Shown piece after piece: positions 49,378 to 59,997 of a stretch of DNA of 64,000 nt (its first letter is position 1; every line of letters begins with the position of its first letter). The stretch lies in the NCBI GenBank assembly GCA_948567375.1, contig OX419756.1, positions 63,404,552-63,468,551 on the forward strand. Reading direction: 5' to 3'. The translations under genes and the position numbers were made by a program. The notes under the pieces were generated by a model. It was not told the origin of the DNA. It did no database searches and was given only the letters and a program-made list of their open reading frames with translations. The stretch comes from Lunularia cruciata. Taxonomy: Eukaryota; Streptophyta; Marchantiopsida; Lunulariales; Lunulariaceae.

Positions 49378-49933
49378 TGTGACAACTTTACAAATATCAC
49401 TTTTGCGGTAATCAGGCAAGTAAAGTTTGTTCCCGCAGAGATACAAGTCAAAAATGTCCAAATACAAAGTAAAGTAACAATCTGTAGTTCTTCTTGGTTG
49501 TGTCTTTAGTCTCTCAAGTAGAAACCACACCTAAAAGAGAGAAGCACTGACTCGCAGTCTTGTCACAAATTAACACTTCTTAATCACAACTCCATCAAAT
49601 CTTTCCAAACAATCTTGATTGTGATGATTCAGGCTCCTAAAATAACACTTCACTGCAAAACAAATTTGCCTCAAAATTGTGTTTTGCCCTTCCATTGAAA
49701 GCACAACTTCCTTGATCAAAATTGCTTCACCTCAACTTTATGCTGCACTCACAAATGTAGAATACTACCAACACTACAATTCCTCTCAGATTTGTAAAGA
49801 CATTGCTTCAATTGCACTTCACTCAAGATCAAACACACAAAGTAAAGATCAAGGCTATGGAATCCAACATTCAACAAATACACTTACTTGCACTTTGAAT
49901 TTCTCCACACAGTCACAAACACACGAGTAGAAT
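49378..49933 (-). mobile_element. Family G LTR fragment S3a
   Basis: It starts TGTGACAAC inside A2 gag and matches the first 555 bases of S4 (53400 onward). It is cut at 49933 by an LTR of the same family on the opposite strand. The left flank TGTTG should reappear past the window end if S3a is an insertion with its own target duplication. Confidence 0.8.
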
Positions 49934-50320
49934 TGTGGTGCCCACATTTTTTGTTTTTTTCAAAATAAAGAAGAAGAAGTGTATAGAGAAGTCGGATTGT
50001 GCCTGTATGGCTGAAGAAGGCAAAGAAAAGAGTCTTCGGGATGAAACCTGAAGTAAAGTGACTTCGGGTCATAAGGCAAAGTACTCGGAAATGCCTTGTC
50101 AGCACACAACCCAAAGTAAGGAGTCTTTGTATCGGGGGGAGCTCAACCCAAGGTGAAGTCAGTCTAGCAACCTTTTGTCAGGGTAAGAAATTCAAGAAGA
50201 GACCGTTCAAAAACCGGCGGCCCATACGCGCAAAGTTTGATTGACAGTGACAAGTGCATGCAGGAGGTGTGATTTCTTGGTAGAAACTCAAAGTGAAGAA
50301 AGACAAAGAAAGAGCAACTC

Positions 50321-50328
50321 TATAAAAA
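50321..50328 (+). promoter_or_regulatory. TATA box directly upstream of the S3b LTR ORF
   Basis: TATAAAAA (within CTCTATAAAAATC) lies 27 bases before the ORF ATG at 50348. The same arrangement is present in S4. Transcription would start at about the ATG, so the ORF would open the element RNA. Confidence 0.55.
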
Positions 50329-50347
50329 TCAAACTCGCAACGACGAA

Positions 50348-52917
50348 ATGTCGAGTAATTTTCCGTTGCCATTGAGAAGTCGTCATGCAGGTGATCATGG
50401 GAAGGGAAATAGAGTTGGAAACGCGTTAGTGTGTAGGGGAGAAGTTGCAAGAGTGGAATTGAGAGATAGTGAGAAAGCAGGAGAGATGGGAGGAGGAAAG
50501 AAGAACTCCAAATTTGCAATGAGAAATCATGCGATTCGAAGGTTAGATGTGATTGCTAGGATCAAAGTCTTGAGCTGATTTTGGATCACCTTCTTGGCGT
50601 GGAACTGGAACGTGAGTTTTCTAGGTTTCATGACAAAGATCATCAAGAGCAAGTGTCTTGATGGACCCAAGGAAGAAGGGAAGAGAGGAAATCCGGCTCG
50701 CTGGACAGAGTCAGATTGGAGACTAGTACTCAAGAAGGAAGCAAGCTCGGAGCAGGGAGCCACGTTCTTGGGGAAGGGAGAGATAGCCCAAGAAACCCAA
50801 GAGGTAAGAGATGCATTCTCATCAAAGCGGATGAAGAATGGGTACAAAGTAGAGAGTTACAAAGACCTTGTCAAGAAAGGAATTGTGAGTGCTTTGATGG
50901 CAATCCTGAAGCCGGAGAGAACAACCTATGTGATGAAACACCAAGCGGTGTTCTTTCACAAGTTGTTTGCAGGAGAACCGATCAATTGGGCAAGGTGTTT
51001 CCATGGTAGAATGCAACAAATGGTGTGGAATCTGTGGGATAAATTGCCTCCACACTACATTGTGCCATTTGTAGCTCATTTCTACCTCGGGTTGAATTTG
51101 CTGAACTCGGCGGAGCAAACTTGGATGGTGTCACATTTCCATCCCGATTTGAGAAAGGAGGTCGATGTAGAGGAGCAGTAGTACATCTTGCAAATCAGAA
51201 GCACCGACAAGTACTACAAGAAGATAGGGAAGAATGTGGAGATCAAAGTGAGTACTCCAAACTTGAAGAAGAGAAGTAGGCAAGGCAAAGCTAAAGACAC
51301 GATGAAACCTTGGAAGACCAGGAGAGGAAACCCGAGGTGAGGCATGGTGGTGATTGAGTCGGAAGATGAAGACTTGGAAGGTGACACCGAGCGCAAGACT
51401 GAAGACTCGGAACATGAGGAGGAGCCCGAGCTAATGCTACAGAGTGGAGATACAAGTAGCGACTATGATGAAGGTGGAGAAATGACATCGGCACTAGCTG
51501 TTGCAGAAGAAGAAGAAGTTCAAGAAGAGATCAAGGCCAAGAACAACATGCGTTGGAAGACAAAGTACCCAAGTCAAAAGAGAAGTTCGCAGTTCAGAGA
51601 GGAGTCCGCTTGAGATGTAAGGCAAAGTACAATGCAGGTCCGAGTAACATGAAGGAAGAAGCAAATGAAAGCTCGGGAAGCAAGGCGTCCATTCCAATAC
51701 AAAGACTGCAAAGAAGAAGGCGAGTATTGGATGAACACGAAGTACAAAGGGAAGTGGCTATGCAAGAAGAAGTAACCCTGAGCAATGGAGTCGAGTACCT
51801 GCGAGAGGTGGTGTGTCCATTGCTGGTGAAGTTAGAGTACAAGAAGAAAGAGATGCAGTCGACTTGTCTAGAGGTAAAGACTGTCTTGGAGGTGTTGTCA
51901 AGATTAGAGAAAGAGAACTCGGAGTTGAAGAAGAGTATAACCCGAGGTGAGGAGGAAAGGGAAGTACTGCAAGCAGAGGCAGTAGTGAGAACTCAGGTAA
52001 TTGAAGACCTGAAGAGAGAAGTGAGATATCAAGAAGATCTTGTTAAGAAGAGTGACATAGTAAGGGAAAGACAAGTAGCTGAATACGAGATCTTGAAGCA
52101 GCAGTTTGCTGATTCAAGAGTAGAAGTTATCCATGCTATGGCAAGAGTAGCAGCAAAGGATCAAGAGCTCGATAGGGTAATGGAGAGTGTAGAGGAGAAG
52201 AAGCAACTCTGGCAAAGAGAGTTGGCAACACTGTATAGGGAAGAAGAGAGATTACAAGAGTTACTTCGTAATCAGGAGGAGAAGGTTGTATAGAAGGAGA
52301 AGGAGAAGGAGACGGCAAAGGCTGAGTTCAAAGCGGAATTGGCAATGTATAGGGAGGACTGGCTTGCAGATCAAGAGTGAGAGAGGAAGATGAGATTGGA
52401 GCCATTGAAGGAGATAGTCCTCAGGATGAACGTGATGTTGAGTACAGAAGCCATCGTTCAAATTGAAGAGACGAGGCTGCACGAGTTGAAGTTGCTGGTG
52501 CAGGAGACAACGCGAAGACAGGTGAAAGACACTGATTTGAATGCCTTGTTGATTAGTTTAAGAACTTATGTAGACAGGAAGATCTTAGAAGTAGAAGACA
52601 ATATTGTGATTAGATTAGACTTAGTGAAAATAGAGATAGAAAAACTTTGGAAAGATGTTAGATCCAAACCCGAAGTAGATAACATAGGAGTGCAGATGTC
52701 TTTGGAGTTAGAGATGGAGACATTGGAGAAGAGTGGGTCAAAAGATGAAGATTTAGATAGATTACCCACTAGTGCAATTTCAGATTAGGAAAGAGAATTG
52801 CTGGATTTGGTAGAAGAAGTAGAAGATATGAAACCCAAGGACAAAGTAGTAGGAAGTAAATTTACTTTGGGTTCGGGTTTGAAAGCCGATGATGAAGTAG
52901 ACATCGGATCAGATTAG
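50348..52917 (+). pseudogene. Family G LTR ORF in S3b
   Basis: Starts MSSNFPLPLRSR. Residues about 50-290 form a conserved, probably globular region (MGGGKKNSKF, RLDVIARIKVLS, FLAWNWNVSFLGF, WTESDWRLVL, FFHKLFAGEPINWARCF, PPHYIVPFVAHFYLGLNLL). A Lys/Arg-rich stretch and acidic ESEDEDLEGD follow, then a coiled coil of over 300 residues, ending DDEVDIGSD. Stops lie at about 50577, 51179, 51339, 52291, 52378 and 52786, with one frameshift near 51550. It resembles no gag, pol or envelope protein that I know. There is no signal peptide or membrane segment. A loose similarity to plant transposon-associated domains of unknown function is possible. Confidence 0.75.
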
Positions 52918-54191
52918 TTACAGTTTTGAGATCTGAAGAGGCAAATATGAAGAGGTGCATTGTCATTTTGGATTTGCAGGTTAGAAAAATTGTTGTAGAA
53001 CGGTATAGTTGTTAGAACTGTCAATTTTTTCACTACTTAAGAGTGGCGGCATTTGCAGAGAAATGTTGTTCAGTGCTCATAATTTTTGAGAATAGATAAA
53101 GCAAAGTGCTGTGAAGTAGTGCTTGTCGCTTGAGCTTGATTCCGAGTATCAACTTTGCGTTTGTGTTTGTGAGTGTTTGAAGAAATTTGAAGTGCAAGTC
53201 AGTGTGCTTGTTGGATGTTGGATTCCACAGCCTTGATCTTCATTTTGTGTGTTTGATTCTGAGTGAAGTGCAATCAAAGCAATGCCTTGACAGATCTGAG
53301 AGGAATTGTAGTGTTGGTAGTATTCTGCATTTGTGAGTGCAGTGCGAGGTTGATGTGAAGCAATTTTGATCAAGGAAGTTATGCCTTCAGTGGAGGGGTT
53401 GTGACAACCCAGCAAATATCACTTTTGCGGTAATCGGGTAAGTAAAGTTTGTTCCCGCAGAGATACAAGTCAGAATTGGTCAAATACAAAGCAAAGAAAC
53501 AATTTAGTTCTTCTTGGTTGCGTCTTTAATATCTCAGGTAGAAACCACACCTAGAAGAGAGTAACAAGCACTGATTTGCAGTCTTGTCATAAATTCACAC
53601 TTCTTAATCACAACTCCATCAAATCTTTCCAAACAATCTTGATTGTGATGATTCGGGCTCTCTCAAAAATGGCACTTCATTGCAAAACAACTTTGCCTCA
53701 GAATTGTGTTCCACCACTCCACTGAAGGCACAACTTCCTTGATCAAAATTGCTTCACATCAACTTTGCACTGCACTCACAAATGTAGAATACTACCAACA
53801 CTACAATTCCTCTCAAATCTATCAAGGCATTGCTTCAATTGCACTTCACTCAAGATCAAACACACAGAATGAAGATCAAGGCTATGGAATCCAACATCCA
53901 ACAAACACTCTGACTTGCACTGGGAATTTCTCCAAACACTCACAAACACAAGTACAACGTTGATACTCGGAATCAAGCTCAAGCAACGAGTACTACTTCA
54001 TAGCACTTTGCTTTATCTATTCCCAGAAATAATGAGCACTAAACAACATGATACTGCGAATGCCACTCTTAAGTAGTGAAGCAATTGATAGTTTTAACAA
54101 CTAAACCGTTCTACAAAAATTGTTCTAACCTGCAGATCCAAAATGACAATGCACCTCTTCATATCTGCCTCTTCAAATCTCAAATCTGTTA

Positions 54192-56762
54192 CTAATCCAA
54201 TCCGATGTCTACTTCTTCTTTGGCTTTCAAACCCGAACCCAAAGTAATTTTACTTCCTAATATTCTGTCCTTGGGTTTCATAATTCCTACTTCCTCTACT
54301 AGATCTAACAATTTTCTTTCTTGATCTGAAATGTCACTAATGGGTAATCTATCTAACTCCTTATCTCCCGACCCACTCTTCTCTAATGTCTCTGATGGTA
54401 ACTCCAAAGACATTTGGACTCCTATGTTATCTACTTTGGGTTTTGCTTCAACACCTTTCTGAAGTTTTTCTAGCTCTATTTTCACTGAGTCTAATCTAAT
54501 TGAAATGTTATCCTCTACCTCTAATATCTTCCTATCTACACAAGTTCTCAATTTGATCAGCAAGGCGTTCATCTTGGTGTCTTTTGCTTGTCTTTGCCTC
54601 ATCTCTTGCACCAACAACTTTAACTCGTGCAGGCATGCTTCTTCAATTTGACCGCTGGCTTCTGTACTTAACATCACATTCATCTGGAGGACAATTTCCT
54701 TTATCGGCTCTAATTGTGTCTTCCTTTCTTGTTCCCAATCTGCAAGCCATTCCTCTTTGAACATCGCCAATTCTTCCTTGAATTCGGCCTTCACCGTCTC
54801 CTTCTCCTTCTCCTTTTGAACTACTTTCCCCTCCTGATTACGAAGTAATTCTCGCAATCGGTCTTCTTCTCTATACCTTGTAGCCAACTCTCTTTGCCAT
54901 AGTTGCTTCTTCTCCTCCATACTCTCTATCACTCTATTGAGTTCTTGATCTTTTGCTGCTACCCTCGCCATAGCATGGATAAGTTCTACTCTTGAATCAG
55001 CAAACTGCTGCTTCAAGATTTTGTATTTAGCTACTTGTCTTTCCCTTGCTATGTCACTCTTCCTTGCAAGATCCTCTTGATAGCTTACTTCTCTCTTCAG
55101 GTCTTCAATTACCTGACTTCTCTCTATTGCCTCCGCTCGTAGTACTTCTCTCTCCTCCTCACCTCGGGTTATACCTCTCTTCAACTCCGAGTTCTCTTCT
55201 TCTAATCTCGATAAGACCTACAAAACAGTCTTCACCTCTGGACAAGTCGATTGCATCTCCTTCTTCTTGTACTCCAACTTCACCAACAAGGGGCACACTA
55301 TCTCGCGTAGGTACTCCACTCCATCACTGGCAACTACTTCCTCCTGCGGAGTGGTCTCTCTTCTCACTTTGTGTTCTCCTAATACTCGCCTTCTTCTATG
55401 GAGTCTTCTTATCGGAATCAACGCCTCACTGCCCAAGCTTTCTTCTACCTCTTCCTTCCCTCTACTCGGCCCCGCTTCACACTTTGCCTTATGTCGCAAG
55501 TGAACTCCTCGCTGTATTGCAATCTTCTTCTCCGCTGGCACCGGTACTTCGTCCTCCAGCGCTGTGTTGTCTTCGGCTTCCAACTCGGCTTGCACTTCTT
55601 TGTATTCTTCAGCAGCTGGCGCCAAAGTCATCTCTCCTCCTTCTTCACCATCATTGCTCGTATCTCCGCTCTGCAGTGTCAGCTCAGGTTCCTCTTCATG
55701 ATCTGAGTCCTCCGTTTTGAGCTTGGCCTCGCCTTCTGAGTCTTCATCTTCTGACTCAATTACCACCATTCCTCGCCTCGGGTTACTTCTCTGCATCTTC
55801 CGAGGTTTCTTGCTTTCTTCGGCTTCTCCTTGCCGACTCCTCTTCTTCGTCGGGGTACTCACTACGACCTCCATGTTCTTCCCTATCTTTGCGTAGTAGT
55901 CGTCCGTGCTCCGGATTTTGAGAATGTATTGCTGCTCCTCAACATCGATCTCCTTTCGCACATCCAAATGGAAATGCGACACCATCCGAGTCCACTCCGC
56001 TGAGTTCAGCAAATTTAGCCCAAGGTAGAAGTGTGCTACAAACGGCACAATGTAGTGTGGAGGCGACTTATCCCGCAAATTCCACACCATCTGCCTCGTT
56101 CTCCCGTGAAAACACCTCGCCCAATCGATTGGTTCTCCTGCAAACAACTTATGGAAGAACACCGCTTGGTGTTTCATCACATAAGTCGTTCTCTCCGGCT
56201 TCAAGATCGCCATGAGAGCACTCATGATCCCTCTCCTCAATGGATCCTTGTAACTCTCAACTTTGTACCCATTCTTTGTTCTTTTTGACGAGAAGGCATC
56301 CCTCACCTCTTGAGTCTCTTGGGCTATCTCTCCTTTCCCCAAGAACATGGATCCCTACTCCGAGCCTGCCTCCTTCCCAAGTACGAGTCTCCAATCCGAC
56401 TCTGTCCATCGAGCCGGATTTCCTCTCTTCTCTTCTTCCTTGGGTCCATCAAGACACTTACTCTTGATGATTTCTGTCATGAATCCTGGAAAACTTACGT
56501 TCCAGTTCCATGCTTGAAAAGTGATCCAAAGTCGGCTCAAGACTTTGATCCTTGCTATCACATCTAATCTCCAAATTGCATGATTTCTCACTATGAATTT
56601 GGAGTTTTTCTTCCCTCCTCCCATCTCTTCTACTTTCTCACTTTCTCTTGATTTCACTCTCGCGACTTTGCCCTTGCACACTAAAACGAGTCCAACTCTA
56701 TTTCCCTTTCCACAATCACCTGCAAGACGACTTCTCAGTGGCAAAGGAAAATTACTTGACAT
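54192..56762 (-). pseudogene. Family G LTR ORF in S4, least damaged copy
   Basis: One continuous frame of 857 codons from MSSNFPLPLRSR to EEEVDIGLD-type end (KAKEEVDIGLD), broken only by two in-frame stops: TAG at 56355 (Gln in S3b) and TAG near 55218 (Glu in S3b). Domain order is as in S3b: variable N-terminus, conserved 240-residue block, STPTKKRSRQGEAEESKKP basic cluster, acidic linker, coiled coil (KSDIARERQVAKYKILKQQF, AAKDQELNRVIESMEEKKQL). It starts 387 bases into the LTR. Because the LTR is repeated, a complete element would carry it twice, before gag and after pol. Function unknown. Confidence 0.78.
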
Positions 56763-56780
56763 TTCGTCGTTGCAATTCTG

Positions 56781-56789
56781 ATTTTTATA
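56781..56789 (-). promoter_or_regulatory. TATA box directly upstream of the S4 LTR ORF
   Basis: CTATAAAAA on the minus strand, about 20 bases before the ATG at 56762. This matches S3b. S2 has a similar box further upstream because of a short local duplication. Confidence 0.55.
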
Positions 56790-57179
56790 GAGTTGTGCTT
56801 CTTTGTCTTTTGTCGCTTTGAGTTTCTACCAAGAAATCACACCTCCGGCATGCACCTGTCATTGTCAATCAACCTTTGCGCGTATGGGCCACTAGTTTTA
56901 AAATGGCCCCTTCTTGAATTTCTTGCCCCGACGAAAGGTTGTTAGACTGTCTTCGCCTCGGGTTGAGCTCCCCCCAATCCGAAGACAATTTACTTCGGAT
57001 TGTATGCTGATAGGGCATTTCCGAGTACTTTGCCTTATGACCCAAAGACTCTTTTCTTTGCCTTCTTCGGCCATACAGGCGCAATTCAACTTCTCTGTAC
57101 ACTTCTTCTTCTTCTTTATTTTGAGAAAAACAAAAATGTGAGCACTACATACCCCCTCCCTCAAATGTGAGCATCCCCG

Positions 57180-58645
57180 CGAACATAGACCTTGGGTGTT
57201 TTAGAAACTTCCAAGTCTATGGTCCAATATCTCCGAACTCTCCACTTGTTTACTCAAGTGGCAAAAGGATTACCTTCCAAGTCTACGAGCTGCATGGACC
57301 TATTTTTGTAAAGATGAAGAACTCGATAGGGACCCATCCATCTCAAATGCAACTTGCCTAGAAAAAATATTTGGCAATTATCATATAACAAAACCAAATC
57401 CCCTTCTCATACAGTCACAGGCTTGATTCTCTTATTGTGCCTGACTTTCCTCTGTGCTTGTACTTCTTTTGTGGTTTGCATTGGATTGTCTCTTTTCTCT
57501 TCTAACCACATCAGTTGATGAATCCGAAGATCCTGACTTTCTTCTTCCGACATTTGTTCTTTGCATAGAACCCGATATGTCGGAACTTCAAATTCAACTG
57601 GCAATATGGGATGCAAGCCATATGTCAAGAAGTATGGAGTTTGTTTGGTTGTAGTCTTTTCTGTTGTTTGATATGCCCACAACGTGGCTGATAATTTTTT
57701 ATCCCGGTCATAGGCATAATTGACAGTCACCTTATTCAAAATTTTACAAAGTAACCCATTCGCCCTTTCCGTTAAGCCATTTTCTTTTGGGTCATAAGGA
57801 GTAGTCTTTTGATGTTTAATCTGAAAGTACTTGGTTAATGCCTCCATTACAAAGTTCAAAAAATGTGTTCCTTGGTCACTGACCAATTCCAGAGGACACC
57901 CATATCTGGAGATGATGTTTTGAAAGAAGAATTCCGCCACAATTTCAGCATCATCTTTGCGAGTTGCTTCCGCTTCGACCATCTTGGTAGCATAGTCAGT
58001 GCACACCAAGATGTATTGCTTTCTTGTAATTTGGGTCATTGGTTGAATGGGACCCACAAAATCAATCCCCCATTTCTCAAATGGGGCCAAAGGCAAAATT
58101 TGTCTCAAAGGCCATTGAGAAGTAGCCGTCGGCTTTCCCGTTCTCTGACAAGCATCACAGCTTTGGATATGAGCATGTACATCTTTGTTCATTGTAGGCC
58201 ACCAATACCCTGCCAAAAGAATTTTCTTTACAGTATTCTTCAGAGCATAGTGTCCTCCCGATGCTTTGGAGTGTAAGGATTCAATTACTCCTCCTACTTT
58301 GTATGACTCCAAGCATCGACGAAGTACTTCATCTTTGCCCTTCTTAAATAAAATGTTGTGTTTAAGCTGGTACGGTCCCATTTTCCTGAGAAAGACTGCC
58401 CGCTGTTCCGGGTCCATCCCCTCAGGACAATGGAGAGTATTCAGATAATGATATTCAGCTGCATACCTTGTACTTCGCATTGCTGATAAGTGATACAACT
58501 CTTTGTCAAGGAACCGATCGTCAATTTCCCACTCCTGGTCTTGAGTCTCCAACCTGGATAGGAAGTCCGCATTCAAATGCAAAGCTCCCTTCCTTACTTG
58601 TACCATATAAGTGAACTCTTGTAATAACAAGATCCATCTTGCAAT
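57180..58645 (-). pseudogene. Integrase of S4 with C-terminal GPY module
   Basis: The open frame 58630-57407 begins in the RNase H tail (LHLNADFLSRLE), then the zinc region (HYALKNTVKKILLAGYWWP, CDACQRTGK) and core (WGIDFVGPI, LVSDQGTHFL, NGLTERANGLLCKIL). After the stop at 57407 the reading continues into the GPY/F module (KLHLRWMGPYRVLHLYKN). There is no chromodomain. The frame ends shortly before the polypurine tract. Confidence 0.88.
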
Positions 58646-59431
58646 TCATCCCGATAAATCTGCCTTCTTGACCAAATGTTGCAATGCGTAATGGTCAACA
58701 TAGAAGACAAACTCATACCCCAACAAATAATGACAAAATTTCTTGCAGGCATACACCATTCCGAGTGCTTCTCTTTTAGTTGTCAAATAGTTCTTTTCAG
58801 AAACTGAAAGTTGTCGCCTGGCATAATACACCGGGTAGTCCTTCTTCTTCTTGTCCTTCTGACTTAAGATGACTCTGATGGCCATGGACAAAGTGTCCAC
58901 ATATACATGAAAAGGGACGTCCCAATTTGGGGCCCTCATGACTGGTGCTTCAACCAGTTTCTTCTTCAACACCTGGAAAGCTTTTTCTTGATTTGCTTCC
59001 CATAGATAGTCTTTGGATTTCTTCAGAAGCTTTGTAAGTGGTGCAGCAAGCACTGCATAGTTTGACACGAAGCGTCTGTAATATCCGACATGTCCCAAGA
59101 AGGCTCTTAGCTCCCGGATGTTCTTCGGGGATTCCAAAGCTGCAATTATCTTAACCTTCTCAACATCGACTTCAATACCTCGGCTTGACACCCAATGCCC
59201 TAGAAGAATTCTCTCCTTCATTGTGAAGAAGCATTTCTCTGGGTGTAATGACAAGCCGGCAAAATGACACCTTTCAAACATTTGGCAAAGGTAATCTAAA
59301 TGTACATCTCTTCGCCCAAACACACAAAAGTCATCAATGAAAACTTCCACAAATTTGTGCAGGAAATCTTTGAAGATTGAATTCATCATCCGCTGGAAAG
59401 TAGCGGGAGCATTACACAACCCAAAGGGCAC
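58646..59431 (-). pseudogene. RT C-terminal half and RNase H of S4
   Basis: PFGLCNAPATFQRMM, catalytic FIDD at 59330-59341, GYYRRFVSNYA, then RNase H (FHVYVDTLSMAIRVILS, YLTTKREALGMVYA, FVYVDH-type FYVDHYALQHLVK). A TGA at 58646 stands where family M has Arg (GRLARRM). Confidence 0.88.
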
Positions 59432-59448
59432 TTGATTGTAAGCGAAAT

Positions 59449-59995
59449 CTATAACAAGGATGCATCAATAACAAGGATGCCTAGCTACCTGATCTAAACT
59501 ATAACAAGGATGCCTAGCTACCTGATCTAAAATTGTATCGGTAAAAGGCAAGGGATGATGATCTTTCCTTGTAACTGCATTCAACTTTCGGAAGTCTTGG
59601 CACACTTGGATCTTCCCTATTTTCTTCTTCGGGACAATGACAATGGGGGAGACCCATTCACTGCTTAAGACAAGGAAGATGATTCCGGCCCCTAAGTACT
59701 TGTTGATTTCATCTTTCACCAAAAGCGAGTACTTCGGGTTCAGGCGGTATTGTTGCTGCCAAACCAGAACTGCGCCTTCAACCAGATCAATCCGGTGTTC
59801 TCCGAATTCTCATGGAATTCCCGGCATTTGATCAATCGACCAGGCAAATACATCCTGGAATTCTATAAACAGGACAGTGTATCCTGCCAACTCCTCCGAA
59901 GTAACTATCTTCGAGATTTTTAAAATTTTTCCTTCAGTTAACAAGACATCTTGACAATCATCGGGATTGATGACTCCTTCAACGTGGCTTACTCG
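59449..59995 (-). pseudogene. RT N-terminal part of S4, with deletion and tandem duplication
   Basis: SEWVSPIVIVPKKKIGKIQVC and FRKLNAVTRKDHHPLPFTD are present. The segment from HPCYS to PFGLCNA, which should hold the first catalytic Asp motif (DGYSGYNQ), is missing. It is replaced by a 31-33-base unit repeated at 59468-59498 and 59499-59531, with a partial third copy at 59449-59464. RT is therefore inactive. Confidence 0.85.
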
Positions 59996-59997
59996 GC

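Larger units (their letters stand above)
49934..53399 (+). mobile_element. Family G LTR S3b, sense on plus strand, 3' end missing
   Basis: It starts TGTGGTGCCCACATTTTTTG and runs through the LTR ORF into the LTR tail. It lacks only about the last 310 bases, which are replaced by the start of S4 at 53400. The flank on the left is AGAAT. Either a solo LTR or the 5' LTR of a larger element whose remainder lies beyond S4. Confidence 0.82.
53400..57149 (-). repeat. 3' LTR of S4, 3750 bases
   Basis: The sense start is TGTAGTGCTCACATTTTTG at 57149, next to the polypurine tract TTTGAGGGAGGGGGTA; the sense end is GGGTTGTCACA at 53400. It is five times the length of the family M and P LTRs. An AATAGATAAAG motif near 54010-54020 (minus strand, GATAAA core) could serve as a poly(A) signal downstream of the embedded ORF. 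Confidence 0.9.

Noticed and set aside
54192-56762. LTR ORF as an independent host gene captured once
   Set aside because: It occurs at the same position in five LTR copies with element-specific termini and target duplications, so it belongs to the LTR. An older origin from a host gene remains possible.
54192-56762. LTR ORF as an envelope-like protein
   Set aside because: No signal peptide, membrane segment or Cys pattern; it is highly charged and coiled-coil, and lies in the LTR rather than between pol and the polypurine tract.
57180-57410. Chromodomain at the end of S4 and family M integrases
   Set aside because: Only the GPY/F module is readable and the frame then stops; no chromodomain motif follows.
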